Part shown: positions 1 through 10,682 of the stretch, in pieces
How the letters are laid out: every line of letters begins with the position of its first letter
Numbering within the stretch: the stretch's first letter is position 1
Origin: Neoarius graeffei
Lineage: Eukaryota > Chordata > Actinopteri > Siluriformes > Ariidae
Direction of reading: 5' to 3'
NCBI RefSeq assembly: GCF_027579695.1
Contig: NC_083579.1
Location: 71,595,371-71,659,370 of the forward strand
DNA: 64,000 nt
Position numbers and translations under genes: made by a program
The notes under the pieces: model-generated
The model's input: the letters and a program-made list of their open reading frames with translations, nothing else
The model's database searches: none
What the model was told of the DNA's origin: nothing

Positions 1-476
1 TTTGTTGCTTGAACAGATGTGTTTTCACAATGACTCTCTGAGATATTATTTTTGAACGAAGTGGCTTGGTTTGTAGACAGCTGGAGTAAAAACAAATCAG
101 AACTAAGAACCACAACCATATTGTCAAGTTGTGGATGATTTTCCCCAGTTTTGTGCCCCAACTTCAAAAGAGCTTTGATCACACAAGGAACACTCAGTTT
201 TTCCCCTTTTTTGTTTTTTATTGAAGTTCAAAGGTGATGAAGGGGTTGATTAGGGCTTGATTAGGTTGATAACCTTAAGAACAACAGAAAAACATTGCAT
301 CATTTTAAGTTTAAACTAATAAAAACAAGTCATCACAACATTACTTTAAGTTTCAAAAATAAAAAAAATGAGTAATTAGTGCACGTATTGCACTAAAAGA
401 AAAGCAAAAGAAGGTTTAACACCTTTAAGTTTACTAATCACATACAAACACCTTTAAGTTTAACTAAGTTCACTAA
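1..476. other. unassigned AT-rich sequence, possibly hAT interior
   Basis: I see no gene or recognisable element here. It may be the interior of the hAT element whose transposase fragment and end follow at 477-1176, because no left end of that element is visible in the window. Confidence 0.3.
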
Positions 477-1176
477 TCACCAAACCGCTCTCACGGTGCG
501 CTCACTGGATGCGACCCAGCGCACGGAAAGGACGCGGCCAATAACAAGAAGGCGCTGCTCAACGCGCTGCGCACAGCTGCTCAGCTCGCGCTGATTTTTT
601 GGCGAAGCGTGATAAAGGCTGTACAGCTTGTCGAAGAAGATCTTAAAGTTGTTCATGCCATTGATCTGCTTTAAAACATCCCCAACTGCTAATTCAAGCC
701 TGTGGTTGAGGCAGTGCCAGACAAACAAATGGGGAAACTTCGCACACAACTGCGCTGCCACTCCGGTGAAAATAAAGAAGTGCAGGAACGCAGTTCCGGT
801 GCGTTCCGGCCCACTTCAAGCCCTGCCTGAGGAAAGAATTACGACTATCTTTTAGTTTTGTGAGAGGTTCCGAGCAGTGACCTTGGTCAGACTAGCGCTA
901 TGGTTCTGACAGTCTTCTTCACAGACATGCAATTAAAATCAATGTGTAATTACTAGACTGCCACCTGCTGTACTGGAGAGGGCGGGGACGTGAATTCATG
1001 GCCCGACTTCCTGCTGTAAACTCCTGTCAGAGGCGCGTCATGAATTCTGGACCTACCGACTTTTTTATATTGTGAAAATACGGGATATTTTCGGGAAAAT
1101 AAAAAAACGGGAAGACAGCGGGAAATAAGTCAAAATAAGGGATTTCCCGGGAAAAACGGGAGGGTTGACAGGTATG
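477..1176 (-). mobile_element. hAT-type DNA transposon end with transposase fragment
   Basis: The minus strand at 477-761 codes a 94-residue fragment with the hAT-like signature WHCLNHRLELAVGDV followed by LYSLYHASPKNQREL and a RWVASSERTV motif. This resembles the core of hAT transposases and their domesticated ZNF862/KIAA1586-like relatives. The right edge at about 1176 is a typical hAT-like terminus: read on minus it begins CATACCTGTCAACCCTCCCG and continues into CCCGGGAAA-rich subterminal sequence. Sequence beyond 1176 matches an inverted copy at 4911-4921, which fixes the edge. Only a fragment of the transposase is open, so the copy is dead. The family name is inferred from motifs. Confidence 0.6.
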
Positions 1177-1350
1177 CTACGGTGTCGTTAAGTCATCCTG
1201 TTGGTGTGGGTCACTGGGGGCTGGATGTGAACGGCCTCGAGAGTCGTTAGGGTGATCAATGGATTGCCCGTTAAGGTGATCAATGGAATGCTGATTCTCT
1301 CTGTCCTCTTGTGAGTCACTGAAAACAGCTGGGTTTTGGTGTGCATTCAG
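1177..1350 (-). mobile_element. Penelope-like element 3' piece (separated part)
   Basis: Read on the minus strand this codes NAHQNPAVFSDSQEDRENQH and onwards. It is the continuation of the Penelope-like C-terminal region at 3999-4540, displaced by the element inserted at 1351-3995. It is also the inverted counterpart of 4774-4921. It is one part of a fossil element. Confidence 0.55.
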
Positions 1351-1409
1351 GCCCTGTCCACACGGCAACGGATTCAGGTGAATCTGATAAAATTTTTTAT
1401 CGTTTCGGC

Positions 1410-1802
1410 TGGGCGGCACGGTGGTGTAGTGGTTAGCGCTGTCGCCTCACAGCAAGAAGGTCCGGGTTCGAGCCCCATGGCCGGCGAGGGCCTTTCTGTG
1501 TGGAGTTTGCATGTTCTCCCCGTGTCCGCGTGGGTTTCCTCCGGGTGCTCCGGTTTCCCCCCACAGTCCAAAGACATGCAGGTTAGGTTAACTGGTGACT
1601 CTAAATTGACCGTAGGTGTGAATGTGAGTGTGAATGGTTGTCTGTGTCTATGTGTCAGCCCTGTGATGACCTGGCGACGTCCGGGGTGTACCCCGCCTTT
1701 CGCCCGTAGTCAGCTGGGATAGGATCCAGCTTGCCTGCGACCCTGTAGAACAGGATAAAGCGGCTACAGATAATGAGATGAGATGAGATGAGATGAGATG
1801 AG
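1410..1802 (+). repeat. tRNA-derived SINE (DANA/HE1-type)
   Basis: The head GGGCGGCACGGTGGTGTAGT contains a pol III A box, and GGTTCGAGCCC is the B box. The body matches the widespread fish DANA/HE1 type (TTTGCATGTTCTCCCCGTGT and CCAAAGACATGCAGG). The tail is (ATGAG)n. An 11-bp target duplication ATCGTTTCGGC flanks it at 1399-1409 and 1803-1813. Confidence 0.85.
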
Positions 1803-2211
1803 ATCGTTTCGGCCTGGTGTCCACATGGCACCGGCGTTTTGGGTGCCCCACAACGATATTTTTTGAGAACGGGTCCCAGAGTGGAAAAATCTGGCAACGG
1901 CGCCATTGCAAAGTTGTCTGGATGAGTAGAACGGATTTGTTTACGATGACGTCACAACCACATGACTAGAACAAGCAGCACTCTCGCTGTTTTGTATGAA
2001 CCACTGCATTGCATTCACTTTTGTATACAGCTTTTCTTTTAAATAAACAAGTAACTGAACCATTTCTTGAATTTCTTTTTTTTATTGGATAAGACTGCTT
2101 TTCAAAATGTTCACACACAATATAAAAAGTTATATAAATTATATAAAAATGCTTTTCAAAATGTTCACACACAATAAGAAAATTGTTATATAAAACTATG
2201 CACACTAATAA

Positions 2212-3695
2212 AACTAATTTGTGACCCCTCACCGAATCCAGGGACACATGTCGGCCGAAACGAATCCGAGATAATCGCAAAAGAAGCATTTTTTTTTCGA
2301 AATTTGTGATTTTTGTTTTTTTTCATCATGTGCAAGTTGAGATCTTGAAGAATGCAATCAGTATTTCAGATAATAGATTGTTTTGTTGGAAAAGCATACA
2401 TTTTTTTGTTGCAAATTGTCTCGTTTTTGTCAGGACTGTAGCCTGCTGGGGGGTGTGGGTAAATTACCATATGGGCCATTCACATGATGATTTAAGTCAT
2501 TTGTTTTTTTTTTTCTGCGAATCAGCTGTATGATCCGAGTTGAGCGCATGGCTACTTAACTGCATACAGGCGTGTGATTTCACTATGGAATGAGTTACTA
2601 AACAGAGCGCAGAGGAGCTGACACACCGCGAAGCAAACAGACACACGGTATTTACATCGGAGATCACCATTTCTAGCAAAAAAAAAAAAAACGCAACCTC
2701 GTTTTCCAGATTGAATGGAATACTTAAATGATTGGATGATACACGGACCGTTCTAGGATTACATTCCATCGGAGGCATTGGTGTGTGCAAGGCGCCGTTT
2801 CTCTTTCTGATGGGGTAAGTTTATTAATCTAAGGCTGTGTGGTTATTTTTGCATGTAACGGAGAGTGTTGTGGTTTGGTTAAGCCTAGGTCACAACCGGA
2901 CGTACGATTTTTTGGCCGTGTGATTTTTGGCGTTTCCCAAATCGCTGTGGTTTTTTTTTTGTTCACGGAGAAAGATGCGCGTTGGCCGTAAGTTTGTCTT
3001 GCAACCTGAAAAAAACGTAAGCGCCTGTAGAGTTTGTTTGACATGACAAAGAACCTCTGCGGCCGGTCTGTGGCTCGAAAATCAGCACATCACACGCGCG
3101 CTCTCGTGCGTTTCATGCGCGCTCTCCGTGTGTTTCTTGCGTTTTTTGCATGTAGACCGGCTGTAGGAGCGCGTACTGTACGGCCGGTTGTGACCGAGGC
3201 TTTACATGAAACTAGTGTTGTGTTAGTTGTGTCATCATTGTGCTATCTTTCTTTCTTACGGTGTGAGTAATTTTTCAACCACAAAACGTTAAAGTATACT
3301 TTAGGACTTATTTTTGTACTTCATAATTGTGTTGGGCATACTTTTCATGGAAGAAAAATTGACGTGGTGATCTTTGTTTACATGAAAGTAGTATCGTGCT
3401 AGCTCGTAGGGGGTAGGGCTTTCCTTAATGTCATGCAAATGAGCACCATTATGTGCCCGCCCTACACCCAGAGTAGCTGAGATGGAAAACTTTGAGGGCG
3501 ATTTTCTCCCCTTTCTGTTTTAAGAAGTATACACTTTCAAAAGGCCACACATTCTTCAAATATTGTCAGATCTCCACATGGAAGGCATCATTGGAAAGCT
3601 TAGAAACTGTACTTTCTGAATCTGTCAATAACTCAAAATGCCCCCGGGCCGACATGTGTCCCTGGATTCTGTGATCTGCCACATTTGTACACACA
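2212..3695. mobile_element. inner inverted-repeat element
   Basis: CCAGGGACACATGTCGGCC near 2240 is repeated inverted as GGCCGACATGTGTCCCTGG near 3650, with matching flanks. This marks a second element inside the 1351-3995 transposon. No coding capacity is recognisable. It carries the MITE at 2882-3201. Confidence 0.5.
2882..3201. mobile_element. PIF/Harbinger-type MITE with TTA target duplication
   Basis: The left end AGCCTAGGTCACAACCGG and the right end CCGGTTGTGACCGAGGCT are near-perfect inverted termini. TTA is duplicated on each side (2879-2881 and 3202-3204). The 320-bp length, absence of coding sequence and TWA-type target duplication suit a non-autonomous PIF/Harbinger element. Confidence 0.7.
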
Positions 3696-3998
3696 GAAGG
3701 CACGATTTCCTCGCGTAGTCACAGCCATCTTCTTGTTGTTGTGTGTTTGTTCCTGACAGTGCTTCACACCTGGTAGAAGAAGGGGTTTATGCGCATGCGT
3801 CTACTTCTTCTATTGTTCTGGTGTCTCCGATGGGACCGTCTTACAGTGCCCCTAGAGGTGTGGCATGTGTATTGCATCGTTTTCAGCAAGCGTTGTGTTG
3901 CCATATGTACCTGATATTTTACTGATCCGTTGCCCATGTGGACGCGATATTTTTTTTAATAAAATCTCGTTGCCGTTGTCGTGTGGATGTAGCCTCAG

Positions 3999-4921
3999 TT
4001 GTCTGGGAAGTGTGCCAAGGACTGCATTGTAGGTGGCTGATAATTGATGTCTTAGACCCCCACCTCTGTTCAGTGATGGCCGTTCCAGGTTGACAAAAAT
4101 GGCTTCTTTAACTCCTCACTCATACCAACGATCCTCTCTGGCTAAAATGCGTACGTTGCAATCCTGAAATTAGTGTCCTTTGTTGTTAAGATGAAGGTAG
4201 ACAGCAGAGTCCTGGCCTGAGGAACTGGCTCTCCTGTGTTGAGCCATACGCCTGTGGAGCGGTTGTTTAGTTTCTCCAATATACGAGTCCGTGCATTCCT
4301 CACTGCACTGAATTGCATACACTACGTTGTCCTGTTTGTGTCTGGGTATTCTGTCCTTAGGGTGGACCAGTTTCTGCTTCAGGGTGTTACTGGGTCTGAA
4401 ATGTACCGGAATGTTGTGTTTGTAGAAGATCCTCCTGAGTTTCTCAGATAGACCAGAAATGTAGGGAATGACAATGTTCTTGCGTTTGTTCCTGTTATCC
4501 TCCTTGTCCGTTATGTTCCTTTTTCTGCTCTTGAAGAAAGACCAGTTCCTCAGGCCAGGACTCTGCTGTCTACCTTCGTCTTAACAACAAAGGACACTAA
4601 TTTCAGGATTGCAACGTACGCATCTTAGCCATAGAGGATCGTTGGTATGAGCGAGGAGTTAAAGAAGCCATTTTTGTCAACCTGGAACGGCCATCACTGA
4701 ACAGAGATGGGGGTCTAAGACATCAATTATCAGCCACCTACAATACAGTCCTTGGCGCACTTCCCAGACAACTGAATGCACACCAAAACCCAGCTGTTTT
4801 CAGTGACTCACAAGAGGACAGAGAGAATCAGCATTCCATTGATCACCCTAACGACTCTCGAGGCCGTTCACATCCAGCCCCCAGTGACCCACACCAACAG
4901 GATGACTTAACGACACCGTAG
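3999..4921 (-). mobile_element. Penelope-like retroelement 3' part with GIY-YIG domain, inverted duplication
   Basis: On the minus strand, about 4480-4210 codes sequence with NVVYAIQC, then SYIGETKQPLHRRMAQH. This is the GIY-YIG endonuclease signature (YxxxC, then YIGxTxxPLxxR) found at the C terminus of Penelope-like elements. Downstream minus sequence codes GVKEAIFVNLERPSLNR. Sequence at 4549-4921 is an inverted copy of 3999-4224 plus 1177-1350, so the fragment is a large hairpin with a spacer of about 320 bp. Inverted or tandem terminal copies are known for Penelope-like elements. It is a broken fossil with no reverse transcriptase in view. Confidence 0.6.
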
Positions 4922-5098
4922 ATGAGCTTTTAATCCATGAGAGGATAAATACCTGATACTCCCTACTAGTCAGACAGAACTGAAGAAGCCTTTCGGATGA
5001 GAGGTGAAACATCTTCAAGAATCTTCAAGCAAGTCCAGTTGCTCTCTTTTACCACCCACAGTTACTATGACCTGGATGACTGAGAATCTTCACAGACA
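4922..5098 (+). mobile_element. Penelope-associated 3' flank
   Basis: This stretch directly follows the inverted Penelope copy and codes nothing clear. The phrase ACTATGACCTGGATGACTGA and surrounding sequence recurs beside such elements in fish, from general knowledge, so I treat it as part of the same fossil. Confidence 0.35.
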
Positions 5099-5306
5099 TC
5101 CCATCAACCAACTTCCGCGTTGACTTACGTCACGCCTGGGTGGGATCACCTATGTTACTTCCTCCATGAGCTCATAAGTGACTCAAACACAGTCCGTCTA
5201 AGAACTACAACTCCCATCAACTAACTTCCGCGGTGACCTACGTCACGCCTGGGCGGGATCACCTACGTCACTTCCTCCATGATCCTATAAGTGACCCGGA
5301 AATCCA
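5099..5306. repeat. 113-bp tandem duplication with TACGTCA motifs
   Basis: Two copies start at 5099 and 5212. Both share CAACTTCCGCG, TACGTCACGCCTGGG, GGATCACCTA and ACTTCCTCCATGA. CRE-like TACGTCA cores occur in both copies, suggesting a duplicated promoter of a retroelement. What it drives is not identified. Confidence 0.6.
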
Positions 5307-6185
5307 CCATACTTCCTCTTTGGCTCTGCAACCACGCGGGAACAGACATAAAGAGGCACTCTCTCATCGGACCGTCCAAAACCACGACTTCTTTCTTGCA
5401 AGAAGAAAGATTCAGCGCGTTTTTTTCTGTTTACCATTGGCCACGGTAGAACTACTTGAATCGCGCGATCTAACTCAGATGAGTTACAACCGGTTTTTAT
5501 TCGTATTATAGTAACATACGACTGCCGCCCAAAGCAGTTAATTTAAAGTTAGAAGCGACCGGATTCCTTCTAGCTAAAAGCGCTGTGCACACTGTTTGAT
5601 CAGAGACTTCTTTTCTTCACGAATGACAACGCGTCGGACCAAGAAATTCTCTGTGCTTCATGGAGGCCTCCACAAACTGTGACACTCTGTCTCTCCAGAA
5701 CCTCTCCTCATAATCTTGCGTCGAGGCAAGATACTGAAGTAAGATTGGCCTTTTGGGCAAAAAGACTAGTCTTAGGAATTAGCTTTATTAAGTAGTGTGA
5801 ATTTAAACTCAGGAACGGTTTAATTGTGTACACTGTAGACACTCGGTGTTGAATTGATTATTGTTCTATTTGCGTTGATCTCTCAATTGTTTAATAGATA
5901 GGCTTTTGCATGCTCTCTACTCCTTCCTAACACCTTTATTTTCATTATTACACATATTTTGACCTCATCAAGATTTCAGTGGATTTAGTAAATGTTATAA
6001 GCTAGTGGAATTAGCGACCACGGCTAATTTGTTTTGTCACCTTCGCTAGCAACCTAGAGTTAATTCTTTTGTTCCCACCACGTGGTCACACTCACCCAGA
6101 GTTAATTCTTTTGTTTAGACCACAGGCCTCACAAACACACCTTAGCTAGCAACCCAGAGCTAATTCTTTTGTTGGAGGCCACAGG

Positions 6186-6234
<49 letters not shown>

Positions 6235-6574
6235 CTCCCATATATACACATACCTCACTGTTTGCTGAAGATTTCAACTGCTATTATTCAATTTTATCTT
6301 TGTTATAATAAATTCAATTAATTGTTAAACTGTGTCTGTGTTGCTTCTATATTCTTTGAAGTACCCAATCTCAAAGAATTCCAAGGTGCATATGAGTTGT
6401 GTAATACGGTAAGTGATCATAATAATTTGGAATATACCATAATTTAGCTGTTTGGTAATTTATTATTAAGCACCAAAATTAAAGGTATTATTTAATGAGA
6501 CTGATTCAATGAGACTGATTTAATGAGATTATTAATGAGACTGATCACTTAATTACAAATTGCACCTACTGTAC
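5307..6574. other. unresolved retroelement-like leader and simple repeats
   Basis: No open gene is recognised. The stretch follows the duplicated CRE-rich block and may be the leader or terminal region of an old retroelement, which I cannot name. About 6050-6190 has three loosely repeated blocks around GAGTTAATTCTTTTGT. About 6187-6232 is a (CA)n microsatellite. Confidence 0.3.
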
Positions 6575-7116
6575 AGTAGAATGTTGTAGGCATAATTCTG
6601 ATATGTTTGAGGGAAAAACAAAACAAAACACACAAGACAACTCACCACTCAAAGAACACCATTTCCATGGTGAAGCATGGTGGTGGCAGCATCATGCTGT
6701 GGGGCTGATTCACTTCAGCTGAGAATGGTGCTTGAATCAATGTAGAGGAATCATGGTTCACTCCAAATACCAATCTATCTTGGCAAAACAAAACAAAACA
6801 AACCATCCAGCATCTGTTAGAGAGCTGAAGATGAAACAAATCCATTTACCAGCATGATATCGACCCAAGCATGAATCCAAGTCAGCAAAGGAATGGCTTC
6901 AAAAGAAGATGATCAACATTTTGGAATGTTCCAGTCAGATCCCTGATCAAAATCCAATCGATAACATGTGGAAGGACTTGAAGAAGGCTGGGCACACGAG
7001 ATCTTCTCACACTTTGATACATATGGAGCATTTTTGCAAGGAAGAGTGAAATAAATTTGCCAAATCATGATGATTAAGTTGGTAGACTCTTAACCAAACA
7101 AGGCAGAGTGCTGTAT

Positions 7117-8611
7117 CTGGGCTGCCAACTCTCATGCAATGAGCGTGAGACACACGCATTTGACTGTCTTCACACGCTCACACGCCATACCTCCGATTTC
7201 TCATGCTAGAAAAAAAATCTAGTTTATCTATCTGATCTAGGCTACCCATTGCGTCGTGCCAACCACTTGCGATCGATCAATTATGCCTTACGCATGGCTA
7301 AACAGGCAGAGAGGTGTTCCCTTCTGTACACACTCCCCTTTGGTAGGTGGCGCATCTAATGATGCTGCACTCACCGGAAGTTCGATAATTGCCTACCGTC
7401 AATTTAGAGGAAGAGGAGGGAGAAGAAGGTATCCGAGTTGAAGACGAGTGTCTCAGACAGGTTTGTACATATGCACGCCAATGTGTGGCATTACTGGCGT
7501 AATTATGAACTTATATAAAGTTTCTTAATCGTTTTAGCCTATAAGTGTTGTGAGAATATTTAATGCCATATCAAGAGCTGTGTACTAAGCATGATAAATC
7601 ATTATAGGCCTACTGCCGTGCCACAGCCTCTATCTTCCCCAACAAGCAGCACGGGAGAGCACCTCCTAAGCACACGTTTATTAAGGCACATTTTTAGTTT
7701 GTTTACTGTATGTTATCATACTTTATGACTTTATTTGAAGCCATACTGGAAATGTTGTAAAATAAAGCAAGTAAAAGATAATATTACAAATGCAAGAAGA
7801 GCCATTAGCCACCATACCTATTGTTTATTTACAGGGTATTTATTTTTAATTATTTATGATGTATGTAATTGCTCAGTTAAAGTAAATAAAGCATGGTCAC
7901 CTGTAATATCAAAGAACTTGACCATTTTGCTGTAGGCCTGCCTACCACTCAGAGCAGGTAAGATTCAGAATAAACACAAGAAACTTGTCCTCCAGGAAAA
8001 GGCATGTTGTTGTGACTGCGTAGATTTATTAAACCAACATGACTATTTGAATTCTTTCAAAGGTAAGATGTCCCGAAGGGTAAGACCACTGGCAGGACAA
8101 AAGTGGAATATTTTATTTTGACAGTCCAGCCAAGCCAGAAAAGGCAGACAGGACAGACAGAACAACAGACAGAAGAGCAAAAAACAGGGCAGACAGAAGA
8201 GCAGGTCTATAGGGCTACAGGAACATTGGCAGTCATCTGTAGTTTTCTAGTGTGGGGGCTTTTAAGCCAAAACTTGGTGCTTTTGTTGGCCACAAGCTGA
8301 AGGCCTGGCAAGTCAGGGTGTGTAAGAATGTAGGTATGGCACAGCAGGCCACTCCAAAAATCCACCAGAATGCAGGAACATCTACTAAATCCAAAATCTC
8401 AACCCCCCCCCCCCCCCCCATTGTCCATCTCCAGCTGGACGACCCACAAACAAAACACCAGAATGCAGGGGGACAAGTGAATATCAAACTGAATACAAAA
8501 TTCCCACTTACTGCGTGGTGTGTGGAAAAATTTTGCCGTCGACCCCCCCCCCCAAAAAAAAAAAAAAAAAAAAATCTCACTCCAAGGAATTTTGAAAAGT
8601 TGGCAGCCCTG
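7117..8611. mobile_element. non-autonomous hAT-like element
   Basis: The left end CTGGGCTGCCAACTCTCATG and the complement of the right end AGGGCTGCCAACTTTTC are inverted termini. GCTGTAT is duplicated at 7110-7116 and 8612-8618. The empty site is preserved in the paralogous Tc1 copy near 20718. The element includes poly-C (near 8403) and poly-A tracts. No transposase is seen. Confidence 0.65.
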
Positions 8612-8956
8612 GCTGTATTGTAAGCTAAACGTGCTTTAACCAAGTATTACTTTAAGCTCATAGGCAAGGGTCGGAGGTGGAACGTAGATTATCAACTTTA
8701 TTTTCTAGAAGAATGACCCAAAAAATGAATTCAATCTTCCTGATGTCTAATTTCTACCCTTAAATTGAATAAAATGGTTAAAATATACTGGTTTGTGCAA
8801 GTTCCAGAGGTTTGTTTACATCTCACTTACGCACACTTTTACTGCCGGGGGCAGTTGTTGTGATGTCATTCAAGGCAAACCGCCTGGGAGCAGTTCTGTG
8901 TTTACTTGCGAACCGAGCATACGTGTATAGACTTTGGTCGTGAGAGGTTGTGTAAA

Positions 8957-9058
8957 ATGTCTGAAAGCGATAGCGATTTTGAAATAGGAACTCTCCAAAT
9001 TGAATATCGAGAGGTGAAACCATATATGTATGAACCTATGGCTGTTGCAAAGCCATAG
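8957..9058 (+). pseudogene. short exon resembling N terminus of P2X7-like fish proteins
   Basis: From ATG 8957 the frame reads MSESDSDFEIGTLQ, then REVKPYMYEPMAVAKP and a stop at 9056. The acidic serine-rich start and the PYMYEP motif recall fish proteins annotated as P2X purinoceptor 7-like (intracellular-domain family), which are often repeat-encoded. A plausible donor AG/GTAACG follows at about 9070, so this could be a first exon whose partner exons are gone. Similarity is from memory. Confidence 0.35.
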
Positions 9059-9222
9059 TGGATATAGGTAACGATTACTTGACAGTGTGCCGGTAGGCCA
9101 CATTAGCCTGCCATCCGCAGCATTTCCCGGTGTCAGTATATCGGGCCTGACATCTCATCTCGTCTATCAGTGATTTTTTTTCAACTACCGAGCATTTAAA
9201 TAAAAAAGGTAAAAATGTTTAC

Positions 9223-10060
9223 CTCCTATCTTTTCCTTTTTGCTTGAGTGTTGCTGGTCAATTTCTTCTTTGACTGCTTGAATTTGTGTTCGAATTTTGT
9301 CGGAACAGCATCAGGTTTGAGCCTTCTCTGTCCGACACTGACACCTAAACTCTCCAACAGATGGGGATTCTTTAAAAATGAATTGTTGTCGAAGTGATCG
9401 GAGCACAGAGTGGAGTATTTACCCAGCTGCCAACCCTCTCGCTTCACACGCACAATCCACACTGTCCGCCTCTTCTCCTATTTCGGAAAAAGCCAACCCT
9501 CTGGCTTCCTGCGCACAATCCACTCTCTCTGCCTCTTCTCCTATTTCGGAAAAAGCCAACCCTCTGGCTTCACACACACAATCCACTCTATCCACCTCTT
9601 CTCCTCTTTCGGAAAAAGCCAACCCTCTGGCTTCACGTGCACAATCCACTCTCTCTGCCTCTTCTCTTCTTTTGGAAAAAGCCAACCCTCTGGCTTCACG
9701 TGCACAATCCACGCTGTCCGCCTCTTCTCCTCTTTCGGAAAAAGCCAACCCTCTGGCTTCACGTGCACAATCCACGCTGTCCACCTCTTCTCCTCTCTCG
9801 GAAAAAGCCAACCCTCTGGCTTCATGCTCACAATCCACTCTCTCCGCCTCTCCTCCTCTTTCGGAAAAAGCCAACCCTCTGGCTTCACGCGCACAATCCA
9901 CTCTCTCTGCCTCTTCTCCTCTCTCGGAAAAAGCCAACCCTCTGGCTTCATGCGCACAATCCACTCTCTCCGCCTCTTCTCCACTCTCGGAAAAAGGTAA
10001 AAACTTCTTCCTGAACCGGTCCCATTGTTCCAGTTCACTGCACAACAATAAGGCATGTTT
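9223..10060 (-). pseudogene. THAP-domain exon with 63-bp repeat expansion
   Basis: Read on minus from ATG 10060 the exon codes MPYCCAVNWNNGTGSGRSF YLFP, the start of a THAP zinc finger. It resumes far downstream as GKYSTLCSDHF (the C-x2-H half) and SLGVSVGQRRLKPDAVP. A donor GAG/GTAAAC ends the exon at about 9223. Between the halves, the 21-residue stretch FPKEEKRR-x-WIVxVKPEGWL is repeated nine times in frame. Two repeat copies carry the same TAG codon (plus positions 9478-9480 and 9541-9543). The second zinc cysteine of the C-x3-C pair is Trp (TGG). The exon is therefore broken as a DNA-binding domain. It belongs to the 8650-10343 element. Confidence 0.65.
9430..9996. repeat. 63-bp minisatellite, nine exact-length units
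   Basis: CCAACCCT recurs at 9430, 9493, 9556, 9619, 9682, 9745, 9808, 9871 and 9934, exactly 63 bp apart, giving 567 bp with no length drift. Units differ by scattered substitutions. The array lies inside the THAP exon and is a multiple of three, so it keeps frame on minus and also leaves long open frames on plus. I regard those plus-strand frames as by-products. Confidence 0.9.
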
Positions 10061-10675
10061 TTTCTTTGGAAATTCCCGAACGCACGTCTGCACTCAAGCC
10101 TAACGGCAATGCAGATAAACGGAAGTGGACTCAACTCAAGCGATTTGTTTGTCTTGAATGACATCATGCGCCGAGTGGTCACAAAAATCGCTGAGCAGAA
10201 ATTCGCCATGATCCGCACCAACTTATTTTAATTATTACTTGTTAACAATCCTTCTTGGGACCAGAAGAAAATTACAGAGGTTTTTTTAACATATAAAGTT
10301 TCAAATGTGCATAAATTGAAAACCTTTGCCGAAGATCTTTAAGGGGTGTGCACGCTTATGCAAAACAGTTATTGTTAGTTTTTTCTTTTTTTCCAAAAAA
10401 ATTCTATTTGTATTTTAGTTGAATTTTGTTAGCTGCTATATCACATTAAAGGTGAAAAATAATCTGATATGATTGATTTTGGTTTCATTTTTTACATCAT
10501 GAAAAGCGGCAAATTTAATAGATGTGTGTCGACTTTTATATATACTGCAGTGACATGGAGAGAGAGAGAGAGAGAGAGTGTGTGTTCCATGGGTCCTGCC
10601 ATGACTTCCAGACACTTTGAAACGAGAGAAAAACATCACCTGAGATAAACCCCAGCGTATGTAATGCTCCAGCTG

Positions 10676-10682
10676 TGACGCA
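10676..10682 (+). promoter_or_regulatory. V1 promoter block with CRE-like TGACGCA
   Basis: TGACGCA sits about 100 bp before the V1 leader within a block (TGACGCAGGGTGAACTCGCA) found in near-identical form upstream of V2 and V3 and recognisably before V4. Mammalian TRBV promoters carry a CRE/ATF decamer at a similar place. Regulatory function is inferred. Confidence 0.5.

Larger units (their letters stand above)
1351..3995. mobile_element. terminal-inverted-repeat DNA transposon (with nested insertions)
   Basis: The left end GGCCCTGTCCACACGGCAAC and the complement of the right end AGGCTACATCCACACGACAA are imperfect terminal inverted repeats. The unoccupied target is preserved in the inverted Penelope copy near 4770, where GTGCATTCAG runs straight into TTGTCTGG. 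Comparison shows that CAG (1348-1350 and 3996-3998) is duplicated at the insertion. No transposase is visible. It contains a SINE (1410-1802) and an inner inverted-repeat element (about 2212-3695). A 3-bp duplication would suit PIF/Harbinger, but the family is unresolved. Confidence 0.6.
8650..10343. mobile_element. THAP-bearing DNA element (deletion derivative)
   Basis: CTTTAAG lies at both edges (8650-8656 and 10337-10343). The adjoining sequences GGCAAGGG and GGCAAAGG continue an imperfect inverted terminal repeat of about 21 bp. The site is empty in the paralog near 20758. Inside are the start of a short acidic open frame on plus (8957-9058) and a THAP exon on minus (10060-9223), pointing toward each other. 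This looks like a two-gene transposon that lost its middle. THAP domains occur in P-element and ISL2EU-type transposons; which family this is cannot be settled here. Confidence 0.5.
6575..10550 (+). mobile_element. Tc1-like transposon copy, split by two later insertions
   Basis: Segments 6575-7116, about 8619-8655 and about 10341-10550 align in order with the intact stretch at 20200-20965. The first segment holds a Tc1-type transposase remnant (TGGTGAAGCATGGTGGTGGC, coding [12 protein letters not shown]-like sequence). The right terminus near 10545 pairs with the left terminus GTGGATATAAAAAG seen at 16520. The copy was interrupted by a hAT element (7117-8611) and a THAP element (8650-10343). 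It ends just upstream of the first V gene. It is non-functional. Confidence 0.65.

Noticed and set aside
1410-1480. tRNA gene suggested by A and B boxes
   Set aside because: It is the tRNA-derived head of a SINE; the same head occurs in six other copies with SINE bodies and target duplications.
9430-9996. Regular 63-bp periodicity that might suggest a CRISPR-like array
   Set aside because: There are no unique spacers; whole units repeat, and the host is a vertebrate.
9378-10103. Long overlapping plus-strand open frames (up to 241 codons) rich in ASRAQSTLSASSPLSEK repeats
   Set aside because: They are by-products of a 63-bp repeat that is a multiple of three; the minus strand explains the sequence as THAP coding, with flanking THAP halves.
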